Shown here in pieces: positions 8,682-16,651 of a stretch of DNA of 22,611 nucleotides. The stretch comes from UBA3478 sp036782715 (GTDB lineage: Bacteria; Bacteroidota; Bacteroidia; Flavobacteriales; Flavobacteriaceae): positions 1 to 22,611 of the forward strand of contig DAIPYN010000025.1 in NCBI GenBank assembly GCA_036782715.1, given 5' to 3'. Numbering within the stretch: position 1 is the stretch's first letter; the number at the start of each line of letters is the position of its first letter. Position numbers and translations under genes: made by a program. Under the pieces are notes generated by a model that did not search any database, was not told where the DNA came from, and was given only the letters and a program-made list of their open reading frames with translations.

Positions 8682-11600
8682 ATGCGAATTATTCTCCTTG
8701 CTACTCTTATATTTTTCTCCTCTTGTTCCTTTTCAGATCACCTTTTCGAAAGGGTCTCCTCTGATCAGAGCGGTATACAGTTTTCGAATACTATTACTGA
8801 AGACGGTTCATTCAATATTCTAACTGAAGAGTACATCTTTAACGGGGGTGGCGTGGTCAGTGCCGATTTTACCAATGACGGCTATAGAGACCTATTTTTT
8901 ACTGGAAATCAGGTAGGCAATGCTCTTTACATTAATAGGGGAGGTTTTTTATTTGAAGATCAAACTGAGGTTTCTGGAATTGGAATGTCTGAGCAGTGGG
9001 CTACGGGTGCTACTTATGCAGATGTTAATGGGGACGGATGGTTAGACCTATATGTCTGCACCGCGATGAATACGGATAATCGTCGCAATATCCTATGGAT
9101 CAACGAAGGTCTCGATGCTGAGGGGAACATTTCTTTTTCAGACCAAACTCAGGCCTTTGGTCTTGAACACAGCGGTAATAGTATGGGAGCCGTGTTCTTT
9201 GATTATAACAAAGACGGATTTTTAGATCTCTATGTGATCAATAATGAGCAGTCTGAGTCAATACCAATGAATTATCGCAATAAGGTAGTAGACGGAAGCG
9301 CTCCTAGTAATGATGCACTTTTTAAGAATAACGGAGATGGAACCTTTACAGACGTTACCAAGGAGGCTGGAATTTTGGTTGAAGGTTTTGGTTTAGGTAT
9401 AGTAATTAGTGATGTTAATCATGATACTTGGCCAGATATTGTTATTGCGAATGACTACATCTCCAATGACCTGGTCTATATCAATCAAAAAGATGGAACG
9501 TTTAGAACGGCAGCTCGCGAGGTGTTTAAGCATCAGAGCATGTTCTCGATGGGTGTAGATGCTGCTGATATAAATAACGACGGCTATGATGATATTATCT
9601 TTTTAGATATGCTCGGTGAGACTAATTATCGCAAAAAAACAACGATTACTCTTAGTAATTACCAAAAGACCTTGCTCGATCAGCGATGGGATTACGAATC
9701 TCAGCATTCTCGAAACATGCTACATTTAGGAACTCCTGACGGTGTACCCTCTCCTGAGGTAGGAATGTTCTACGATGTATACCAAACCGATTGGAGCTGG
9801 TCGCCGCTCTTCTTTGATGCAGACAATGATGGTTATCGAGATCTTTTCATCACTAATGGCTTTCCAAGAGATGTAACCGATAAAGACTTTACCAATTTTA
9901 GACAAGGGGTTGAGAATTTTGTAAGCTCTGAGGTATTACTTACCAAGGTGCCAGTGATCAAACAAAAAAACTATGCCTATCAAAATATTGAAGGTCAGCG
10001 ATTCGAAAATAAAAGCGATGACTGGGGATTGGGTTTACCTTCGTTCTCGAACGGTTCTGTCTTTGTAGACTTAGACAATGACGGTGACCTAGATTACGTG
10101 GTAAATAACATTCACGATGAAGCGTTTGTTTTTGAAAATAAGAGTGATAAGAAAAATCAATCGTTAATCGTTGATCTCGACGGACCGCCAAATAATTTAA
10201 CAGGAATTGGAGCCAAGGTTGTGCTTCGTTCACAAGACGGATCGTTTCAGCAACAAACCAATTATCATACAAGAGGATACATGTCTAGCGTTGACGATCG
10301 CCTCTTTTTTGGTTTAGGAAAAGAACAGAAGACCTACGCGGTTGAGGTGTTATGGCCTGACGGAAAGTATCAGAGAATCGATGAGGTTACTCCTAATAGC
10401 ACTTTGTCAGTTAACTATTCAAATGCGCTTGAACAAATAAGGCCTACTGACCCTCAACTTAGCCCTAAAAGCAGTGAAAATACATTCACATCGGTAGCAT
10501 CTACTTACACCCACAAACAACCTGAACTAGGAGATTTTCAGGTTCAAAGACTGTTAGGAGCTAAGATATCTGAAGAGGGACCAAGACTAAAAAAAGCAGA
10601 CTTCAATAAGGATGGCTTAGACGACTGGATCGTTTTTGGTTCAACTACAGAAGACGTTCAGTGGAATATTCAAAAGTCTGACGGTTCTTTTGAAACACAT
10701 AGTTTGAACGAATTGATTTCTAAAGACTTACTTCTTGAAACAGGAAATTTAGCCGATTTAAATAATGACGGTCTCGTCGATCTTGTTTTGATCTCGACTC
10801 ATAACGAATATCAGACTAGTAGTTATTATTCTGTTCTACACTTCTTGATCAATAATGGGGATCGCTTTGAACGTTCTAAGAGCCACCGTTTAGATACCCA
10901 GGTGAGTGATGTTACTCCCATTGATATGAATGGGGACGAAAGGGTTGAACTTTTTCTTAGTGGTAAAGTGAAAATCTTTGAATACCCGCATCCAGACCCC
11001 TCTATGTTATTGGTTCAGGAAGGAGATAGTTGGAAAAAACTGGATGATAGCACGTTAGATTATGGCAATCAAAAATTGGGACTCGCATTCGCTGAGGTAT
11101 ATGACTTCGACTCAGACGGTTTTGATGATTTAATTATTGGTGGTCCTTTTAGACCCATTGAATGGATGCACAATCAGAACGGTGAGTCGTTTGTGACAAG
11201 GCCGATTCAAGGGTTTGAGAATAAGCTTGGCTGGTGGAGGTCACTTCGCCTAATCGATTACGATAATGATGGAGACCAAGATTTGTTTCTTGGAAACATC
11301 GGTCAAAATCACAATTATCATATCGGTAGCGATCAGCCGCTAAATCTTCTGGTCAAAGACTTTGATCGAAATGGTTTTGAGGAACCCATCCTCTTCGCTC
11401 CTAATAAGAANNNNNNNNNNNNNNNNNNNNNNNNNNNNNNNNNNNNNNNNNNNNNNNNNNNNNNNNNNNNNNNNNNNNNNNNNNNNNNNNNNNNNNNNNN
11501 NNNNNNNNNNCCACTTTACGGATTTGAGAAAGTAGTGAGCCAAGAGAGAACTTCTATCTTGGTTGTTGGGAATGACTTTGGAAACGAACCTTTCTTTGGA

Positions 11601-11783
11601 CCTCTAGATGCCCTAAACGGGCTTCAACTAGATTTGGTTGATGACCAATGGGTAGTTAATAAGCACTCAAACTTTAATGTGACGGGTAACGCACGTGATC
11701 TCATCCGAATCAAAAAAGCGGATAGTGGGTATCGATACATTGCTTCTCAGAACAATGATCAACTGGTGATTTACGATAAATAG
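8682..11783 (+). CDS. Large VCBS/FG-GAP repeat and ASPIC/UnbV-domain surface lipoprotein (contains sequencing gap)
   Basis: I chose the ATG at 8682 over an upstream in-frame TTG at 8649, because it puts a proper lipoprotein signal at the N-terminus (MRIILLATLIFFSSC, Cys15). The protein is then 1033 residues as assembled. From residue 62 on there are about 13 calcium-binding-type loops of the form DxNxDGxxD (DFTNDGYRD, DVNGDGWLD, DYNKDGFLD, DADNDGYRD, DLDNDGDLD and others), forming beta-propeller blades. An ASPIC/UnbV domain lies at about 505-580 (GIGAKVVL ... RGYMSS ... FGLGKE ... VLWPDG). Similar proteins often sit beside SusC/SusD pairs and are probably surface glycan- or protein-binding. 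This one is divergent from susC and could stand in for SusE/SusF. A run of 100 N at 11411-11510 hides residues about 910-943; the reading frame matches on both sides, but the real gap length is uncertain. Confidence 0.88.
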   Translation: MRIILLATLIFFSSCSFSDHLFERVSSDQSGIQFSNTITEDGSFNILTEEYIFNGGGVVSADFTNDGYRDLFFTGNQVGNALYINRGGFLFEDQTEVSGIGMSEQWATGATYADVNGDGWLDLYVCTAMNTDNRRNILWINEGLDAEGNISFSDQTQAFGLEHSGNSMGAVFFDYNKDGFLDLYVINNEQSESIPMNYRNKVVDGSAPSNDALFKNNGDGTFTDVTKEAGILVEGFGLGIVISDVNHDTWPDIVIANDYISNDLVYINQKDGTFRTAAREVFKHQSMFSMGVDAADINNDGYDDIIFLDMLGETNYRKKTTITLSNYQKTLLDQRWDYESQHSRNMLHLGTPDGVPSPEVGMFYDVYQTDWSWSPLFFDADNDGYRDLFITNGFPRDVTDKDFTNFRQGVENFVSSEVLLTKVPVIKQKNYAYQNIEGQRFENKSDDWGLGLPSFSNGSVFVDLDNDGDLDYVVNNIHDEAFVFENKSDKKNQSLIVDLDGPPNNLTGIGAKVVLRSQDGSFQQQTNYHTRGYMSSVDDRLFFGLGKEQKTYAVEVLWPDGKYQRIDEVTPNSTLSVNYSNALEQIRPTDPQLSPKSSENTFTSVASTYTHKQPELGDFQVQRLLGAKISEEGPRLKKADFNKDGLDDWIVFGSTTEDVQWNIQKSDGSFETHSLNELISKDLLLETGNLADLNNDGLVDLVLISTHNEYQTSSYYSVLHFLINNGDRFERSKSHRLDTQVSDVTPIDMNGDERVELFLSGKVKIFEYPHPDPSMLLVQEGDSWKKLDDSTLDYGNQKLGLAFAEVYDFDSDGFDDLIIGGPFRPIEWMHNQNGESFVTRPIQGFENKLGWWRSLRLIDYDNDGDQDLFLGNIGQNHNYHIGSDQPLNLLVKDFDRNGFEEPILFAPNKXXXXXXXXXXXXXXXXXXXXXXXXXXXXXXXXXXPLYGFEKVVSQERTSILVVGNDFGNEPFFGPLDALNGLQLDLVDDQWVVNKHSNFNVTGNARDLIRIKKADSGYRYIASQNNDQLVIYDK
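11411..11510. other. Assembly gap (100 N)
   Basis: Exactly 100 unknown bases interrupt the VCBS/ASPIC lipoprotein gene. The round number suggests a scaffolding placeholder whose length is not measured. The coding frame continues on the far side (PLYGFEKVV...), and the C-terminus ends in the usual NNDQLVIYDK form, so the gene itself is probably intact. Confidence 0.97.
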
Positions 11784-11803
11784 TCTCTATTATTCGAGAG
11801 ACT
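11782..11803. terminator. Possible bidirectional terminator hairpin between convergent genes
   Basis: AGTCTCT (11782-11788) and AGAGACT (11797-11803) form a 7-bp stem with an 8-base loop. It covers the last base or two of the VCBS gene stop and the stop codon of the GH20 gene, which are only 6 bases apart. Neither side has an immediate T-run, so termination strength is doubtful. Confidence 0.4.
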
Positions 11804-13268
11804 TATACGTGTTTATTCCCTTTTTTTCGAACCATTCGAGGTGTCTTTCTAGAACTTGCTTATAAGCTTCCCAAGATCTTCGGTCTTTGGTGCTCCATGC
11901 AATTTCTGCTAGCCCGGGTAGGCGAGGAAACGTCATGTATTCGATGTCTTGTAGATTTTCTAAGGTTTCTGACCATAGCGGAGCCTCAATACCAATAATC
12001 TGTTCGGGATCGAGCTGTTCTACGAGAGTTTCTGGATTCCAATCATACGATTTTTTAACCGGTAAATACCCTGCCCAATGAAGACCAAGAGGCGTAAGCG
12101 AATCGTATTGCATGTCTAGATAGGCATGGGCGGCTGGGGAAATAATTACAGAAGCCTTTTTACTTGCTGCCAGACTGGTATTTTCGCTGCTTGCCCAATA
12201 CTGTGATATCCCTCGTTCATCGAGATTGGCGTTGGCGATTTCATCCCATCCGATAGGAGTTTTCCCTAGTGCTATTACCTTTTCAAGGGTAAAGTCAACG
12301 ATTTTCACATAATCTTCATCAGAGGTTACATGGGATTCATCCCCTCCGATATGCAGATAAGGGCCTTCGGTCAGTTCTGCGAGCTCAGTAAATACGTCAG
12401 ATAAAAAAGTGTAAGTGACCTCCTTCTCGGCGCAAAGCGTCGAAAAACCCACTTCAATACCCGTGTAAAGCTCGGTAGTCTTGCCATCGCAGTTCAGTTC
12501 TGCGTAGCTCGCTAGAGCCGCATTGGTATGTCCAGGAATGTCTATTTCTGGAACGATCGTGATGAATCGTTCCTGTGCATAACGTTGAATCTCCTTATAA
12601 TCTTCTTGGGTCAAATAGCCTCCTTCGCCTCCTCCTACTTCGGTTGTGCCTCCGGTAGTGGTGAGTTCTGGCCAGCTCTTGATTTCTATCCGCCATCCTT
12701 GATCGTCAGATAAATGTAGGTGTAGGTGATTAATCTTGTATAAACTGATTTGATCAATGACCGATTTAATCGTTTCAGCGTTGAAAAAGTGCCTTGAAAC
12801 ATCAAGCATATAGCCGCGATAGGCATACTTGGCGGTGTCAGAAAGATCAACGGCCTTCCATGTCTCTTCACTCCATAAATGATTGTAAAGTAGCTGTCTT
12901 AAGGTTTGCCACGCATAAAATACCCCAGCTTCAGAACCCCCGGTGATTTCGATACGCTCTTCAGATACTTGAAGTCGATAAGATTCTGCCTCGAGTGTAG
13001 CATCGAGATTTAGAATTAGATTCGTAGATCCTTCTTCTTTTTTTGAAATTTCTATGCCGAGCTCAGTGACTTGCGATGCCAGGTTTTCTAATAATCGGTC
13101 AGATATAGCTGGAGCTACAGTTACCCATTCTTTAGCTAGTGAAATTTCATTTTCTCCACTGCTGGTATTCGCGATTTCAGGGATGACTACAGACGTATTC
13201 AACTCTTCGATAGGAGTTGCACAGGAGATAATAAGTAGCAATGAAAAGAGACTTGTTGAGTATTTCAT
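11790..13268 (-). CDS. Beta-N-acetylhexosaminidase, GH20, lipoprotein
   Basis: The ATG at 13268 gives 492 residues and a clean lipoprotein signal (LLLIISC, Cys16); an in-frame TTG at 13283 is less likely. The GH20b-type domain 2 covers about residues 45-150. The GH20 TIM barrel follows (YRGYMLDVSRHFF, INHLHLHLSDDQGWRIEI, VPEIDIPGHTNAAL). The catalytic Asp310-Glu311 pair is in LHIGGDES; the Asp positions the substrate acetamido group, which acts as nucleophile, and the Glu is the acid/base. Active-site Trp motifs (QYWASS, LHWAGYLP, APLWSE) are in place. It releases terminal GlcNAc or GalNAc from chitooligosaccharides or glycans, anchored in the cell envelope. It starts 11 bases after the nagB-fusion stop codon, so the two form an operon. 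Confidence 0.94.
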   Translation of the reverse strand: MKYSTSLFSLLLIISCATPIEELNTSVVIPEIANTSSGENEISLAKEWVTVAPAISDRLLENLASQVTELGIEISKKEEGSTNLILNLDATLEAESYRLQVSEERIEITGGSEAGVFYAWQTLRQLLYNHLWSEETWKAVDLSDTAKYAYRGYMLDVSRHFFNAETIKSVIDQISLYKINHLHLHLSDDQGWRIEIKSWPELTTTGGTTEVGGGEGGYLTQEDYKEIQRYAQERFITIVPEIDIPGHTNAALASYAELNCDGKTTELYTGIEVGFSTLCAEKEVTYTFLSDVFTELAELTEGPYLHIGGDESHVTSDEDYVKIVDFTLEKVIALGKTPIGWDEIANANLDERGISQYWASSENTSLAASKKASVIISPAAHAYLDMQYDSLTPLGLHWAGYLPVKKSYDWNPETLVEQLDPEQIIGIEAPLWSETLENLQDIEYMTFPRLPGLAEIAWSTKDRRSWEAYKQVLERHLEWFEKKGINTYKSLE

Positions 13269-13279
13269 GAGGTTAGTTT

Positions 13280-15187
13280 TCAATAAAAATAACGTTTAAA
13301 TGCTTCAATGGCAGCATAATCAGATAAACCTAATGCGCGATAGATTGAGGCTGTTTCACGATTGCGGTCTTCGGCGCGCACCCAGAATTCTCTTGGGTCG
13401 TTTCCTTGAAACATTACTCCATCTTTTTGAGTTTGATGATAGAAGATTGCTTTGCGCTTACGTCTTACTTGAGCAGGACTCATCGGTACTGCCATGTCGA
13501 TTTCATACGGCTCATATTCATGCCAAGCCCCTCGGTATAGCCACAGCCAGCAGTCTTTCATAAAGGATTCTTTTTTGAGAGACTTTAGACTTTCAAGGAG
13601 GGCTTCGAGGCATAGTTTGTGAGTGCCATGCGGATCGGCAAGGTCTCCAGCGGCAAATACTTGATGCGGACGTATCGATTTAATTAAACTCGTATGAATA
13701 TCGATATCAAATTGGGTAATTGGTGCTTTTTTGATTCCTCCGGCTTCATAAAAGGGAAGGTTAAGAAAATGCACTTGAGAATCTGGTAACCCTAAATATC
13801 GGGTTGCCCCTAAGGCTTCTTTCTGTCGTATGATTTTTTTGATTTTCCTAAGCTCTAGCGACTCGTGCGGATTACCTTCAAATTCGGATAGTAGGTTTTT
13901 GGTGTCTGCAAGGCCTTGGTTTGGAGCACCATCACCCAAGTCATAAGCGACCTCCACAAATTTTCTAGCCTCGTCGTTCGAGACGGCAATACTGCCTGAA
14001 GTTTGATAAGCCACATGCACCTCATGACCTTGAGAAATAAGCCTATCGAGTGTTCCGCCCATAGAGATCACATCGTCATCAGGGTGTGGACTAAATACAA
14101 TCACTCTTTTCTGTTTCGGTCGTTCCCTTTCGGGTCGGTGGGTGTCGTCGGCGTCAGGTTTTCCACCTGGCCATCCTGTAATGGTATGTTGTAATCGATT
14201 GAAGATTTCGATATTTAAATCATAGACCGATTGGGTTTCTAACAGATCTGAGAGTGAATTCTCGTTATAATCACTCTCGGTTAATTTCAGAACTGATTTT
14301 TCAGTTTGACGACAAAGCCAAACTACGGCTTTATATTTTAATTCTTTCGTCCATTCACATTGCTGAACGACCCAAGGAGTTTTGATTCGGGTAAGTTCAG
14401 AGGCAGCATCTTCATCTAAGATAAAGGTGACGTTTTTGTGAGCCTGAAGATAAGTAGAAGGGTTTTGGCTACTAATGGCGTCTTCGATGGCTTCTTTTAC
14501 CACTAAACTCTTCTTTTGTCCCCAAGCTAGGAGTACCACTCGTTTCGCACTCATTACACTGGCAATACCCATGGTGATAGCTTTTCTTGGTACGTATTCT
14601 ATGCCTTGAAAAGATTCGGCAGCATCTTCTCTTGTGATATGGTCAAGGGTAATGACTCGAGTTCTTGAATTTAGATTTGATCCCGGCTCGTTAAAACCGA
14701 TATGTCCTGTACGCCCGATACCTAGCAATTGAAAGTCGAGCCCGCCTAAGGATCGAATTTTTTCCTCGTATTCTAGACAGTGCTCTCGAGCTTTCTTCGC
14801 TGAGATACTACCATCAGGGATATTTACATTTTCAGAGGCAATATCTACGTGACTAAACAGATGCTCATACATGAAGTAATGATAGCTGTGGATGCTATCT
14901 GCTTGCATCGGAAAGTATTCATCTAAATTAAAAGTGACAACGTTTTTAAAACTTAAGCCTTCTTCTTTATGAAGTCTAACCAGTTCTTGGTAGACTGAAA
15001 TTGGCGAAGAACCGGTAGCTAATCCTAGCACACAAGTCTTCCCTTTTTCTTGTTTTTTTCGAATGAGTTCGGCAACCTCATGGGCAACTTCAATTGAGGC
15101 CTTTTTAGCAGAGTCGAAAATGATATTATGAATTTTTTCAAATCTTGTTTCTTCAAAAATTCCTGGAGATTGGTAAGAAATACTCAT
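13280..15187 (-). CDS. nagB: Glucosamine-6-phosphate deaminase fused to PIG-L/LmbE-like deacetylase domain
   Basis: The ATG at 15187 gives a 635-residue protein; a longer TTG-started frame at 15286 adds an unlikely 33-residue tail and would run through the shared operator. Residues about 15-285 are a NagB deaminase domain. It has the phosphate-binding LATGSSP loop, the catalytic Asp89 in LDEYFP, and His162 and Glu167 in the GRTGHIGFNEPGS loop. It converts glucosamine-6-phosphate to fructose-6-phosphate and ammonia in the cytoplasm (no signal peptide). After a linker, residues about 358-600 are a PIG-L/LmbE domain with an intact zinc motif, PHPDDD (367-372), and a later DPHGTH (518-523) supplying the third ligand. 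This family deacetylates GlcNAc derivatives. The fusion is widespread in Bacteroidota as I know it, but the role of its second domain is not known to me. It leads the operon with GH20. Confidence 0.93.
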   Translation of the reverse strand: MSISYQSPGIFEETRFEKIHNIIFDSAKKASIEVAHEVAELIRKKQEKGKTCVLGLATGSSPISVYQELVRLHKEEGLSFKNVVTFNLDEYFPMQADSIHSYHYFMYEHLFSHVDIASENVNIPDGSISAKKAREHCLEYEEKIRSLGGLDFQLLGIGRTGHIGFNEPGSNLNSRTRVITLDHITREDAAESFQGIEYVPRKAITMGIASVMSAKRVVLLAWGQKKSLVVKEAIEDAISSQNPSTYLQAHKNVTFILDEDAASELTRIKTPWVVQQCEWTKELKYKAVVWLCRQTEKSVLKLTESDYNENSLSDLLETQSVYDLNIEIFNRLQHTITGWPGGKPDADDTHRPERERPKQKRVIVFSPHPDDDVISMGGTLDRLISQGHEVHVAYQTSGSIAVSNDEARKFVEVAYDLGDGAPNQGLADTKNLLSEFEGNPHESLELRKIKKIIRQKEALGATRYLGLPDSQVHFLNLPFYEAGGIKKAPITQFDIDIHTSLIKSIRPHQVFAAGDLADPHGTHKLCLEALLESLKSLKKESFMKDCWLWLYRGAWHEYEPYEIDMAVPMSPAQVRRKRKAIFYHQTQKDGVMFQGNDPREFWVRAEDRNRETASIYRALGLSDYAAIEAFKRYFY

Positions 15188-15280
15188 AAATGTGTTCTCA
15201 ATTATTGGGTAGGTATTTTGCAGAAATGTAAATTTTAATCGCTTCGGAACAAACTTTTTTTTAATTTCTTTCCCAGTTTT

Positions 15281-15298
15281 TGTCAATTTTATAACAAA
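15281..15298 (+). promoter_or_regulatory. Candidate operator, copy 2 (between nagB and the DUF1080 operon)
   Basis: TGTCAATTTTATAACAAA matches the site upstream of susC at 16 of 18 positions in the same plus-strand orientation. The dyad is imperfect here (TTTGT / ACAAA arms at 15279-15283 and 15294-15298). It ends 15 bases before the first DUF1080 start codon and lies 94 bases upstream of the nagB ATG, so one protein bound here could control both directions. No clear TAnnTTTG -7 box is visible in this 125-base divergent region. Confidence 0.5.
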
Positions 15299-15312
15299 CT
15301 AATCCTAATCCA

Positions 15313-15900
15313 ATGAAACAACTGTTTAGCTTTTTGATGATTTTAACCGCCTTACTGGGGTATTCACAGCATTCTATTTTTAATGGTAAAGACCTTGAGG
15401 GATGGACGATTAATGGTACCGAAAAATGGTATGTCTCTGACGGTCTACTTATTTGCGAAAGTGGTCCTGATGCCGAATATGGTTACCTTACTACGGATGC
15501 CTTCTACGATGATTTCTTACTAGAGTTAGAATTCAAACAAGAGGCTGATGGTAATAGTGGGGTCTTTTTTCGGTCAACGGTTGACGGTACGATAGTGAAC
15601 GGTTGGCAAGTTGAGGTTGCTCCCCCTGGGAGTGATACAGGGGGTATTTATGAATCTTATGGTAGGGGTTGGCTCATTAAACCTGACCCTGAAAAGGACA
15701 AGCACCTTAAAATGGGAGAATGGAATACAATGAAAATTCTATGTATCGGAGATCGAGTTCAAACCTTCCTGAATGGACATGAAATGGTCGATATTACCGA
15801 TGAGAAAATAGGAGATGGTAAAGGAGGTATTGCCCTTCAAATTCATTCTGGAGGAGGAATTAAAGTACTTTGGAAAAACCTTAAAATCACTGAACTATGA
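15313..15900 (+). CDS. Secreted DUF1080 protein (3-keto-disaccharide hydrolase-type domain)
   Basis: A 195-residue protein with a Sec signal at 1-19 (ends LLGYSQ) and a single DUF1080 beta-jelly-roll over almost the whole mature chain. Seen motifs are FNGKDLEGW, KWYVSDGLL, the core GNSGVFFRS, GGIYESYGRGWL, FLNGHEMV and the closing GGIALQIHSGGG. Related domains in Bacteroides thetaiotaomicron hydrolyse disaccharides whose sugar has first been oxidised at C3, and others act as lyases on such 3-keto sugars. The substrate here is unknown. It is the first gene of a four-gene operon and overlaps the next gene by 4 bases (ATGA), implying translational coupling. It probably works in the periplasm. 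Confidence 0.85.
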   Translation: MKQLFSFLMILTALLGYSQHSIFNGKDLEGWTINGTEKWYVSDGLLICESGPDAEYGYLTTDAFYDDFLLELEFKQEADGNSGVFFRSTVDGTIVNGWQVEVAPPGSDTGGIYESYGRGWLIKPDPEKDKHLKMGEWNTMKILCIGDRVQTFLNGHEMVDITDEKIGDGKGGIALQIHSGGGIKVLWKNLKITEL

Positions 15901-16649
15901 AAAAGGTAATTGCTCTGATATGTATCGGTTTAATGTACTCATGTTCAGAGCCTGCAAAAACTTCGGAGTGGACTTACCTTTTTGATGGGACGAGCCTCGA
16001 TGGATGGCGAGCTTACAATGGAGAAGGCTTACCTCCAGGGTGGGCTGTAGTAGATTCATTGATGACGTTTAAAACAGAGTTTATTTCTGAATCAGACTAT
16101 GACTACAAGGGGAGTAGAGATTTGATTTATAGTGCTAAGGAGTTCGAAAATTTCGAGCTCTATGTAGAGTGGAAAATTCCTCCTGGCGGAAACAGTGGTA
16201 TTTTCTATCACATCAAAGAGGGATATTCTGGAATTCCTGAAGTTGCTCCTGAGTATCAGTTGATCGATGATTTACATTATACCGACTTTCATGACATTGA
16301 AGACTACAATCGAAGTATAGGTATTACCGATCATCCTGAAAAATTGCAGCCTATTCAATCTACCGGCGCAGATTATGGAATGTATACTCCTAAAGAAGGA
16401 AAGACTTTGCATCCAGCAGGTTCGTGGAACAGCACGACAATTCGATTCACTCCTGAAAAAGTGACCTATTATTTAAATGGAGAGGTAATGCTCGATTTTG
16501 TTCCTTGGTCAGAAGATTGGAATCAAAGAAAAAATGAGGGTAAATGGGGAATGGCCAAAGATTATGGCAAATACAAAAAGGGGTTTGTTGGACTACAAGA
16601 TCACGGAAGTGAGCTATGGTTCAAAACCGTAAAAATTAAAGAACTATAA
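15897..16649 (+). CDS. DUF1080 lipoprotein (3-keto-disaccharide hydrolase-type domain), second paralogue
   Basis: A 250-residue protein with a lipoprotein signal (GLMYSC, Cys16). The DUF1080 domain starts at LFDGTSLDGWRAY and contains GNSGIFYH, PEYQLIDD, SWNSTTIRF, YYLNGEVMLDF, and closes with GFVGLQDHGSELWFKTVKI. It is longer than its upstream partner, with the two separated in sequence; the conserved Gln in PEYQL and the histidines around DDLHYTDFHDIEDYN distinguish it, suggesting a different substrate or step. It overlaps the preceding gene by 4 bases and is 2 bases from the oxidoreductase gene, so all are co-transcribed. The lipid anchor would hold it at a membrane while the first paralogue is soluble. 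Enzymatic activity is inferred from the family. Confidence 0.86.
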   Translation: MKKVIALICIGLMYSCSEPAKTSEWTYLFDGTSLDGWRAYNGEGLPPGWAVVDSLMTFKTEFISESDYDYKGSRDLIYSAKEFENFELYVEWKIPPGGNSGIFYHIKEGYSGIPEVAPEYQLIDDLHYTDFHDIEDYNRSIGITDHPEKLQPIQSTGADYGMYTPKEGKTLHPAGSWNSTTIRFTPEKVTYYLNGEVMLDFVPWSEDWNQRKNEGKWGMAKDYGKYKKGFVGLQDHGSELWFKTVKIKEL

Positions 16650-16651
16650 CC

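Noticed and set aside
9958..10272. 104-codon minus-strand frame inside the VCBS/ASPIC gene
   Set aside because: The real gene on the plus strand has clear domain motifs throughout this stretch; the antisense frame has low-complexity, unlike composition.
13269..13283. Upstream TTG start for GH20 overlapping the nagB stop codon
   Set aside because: The ATG at 13268 gives a normal short lipoprotein signal; the extra five residues add nothing.
15188..15286. 33-residue N-terminal extension of the NagB fusion from a TTG
   Set aside because: NagB proteins begin near the ATG at 15187, and the extension would run through the divergent intergenic region and candidate operator.
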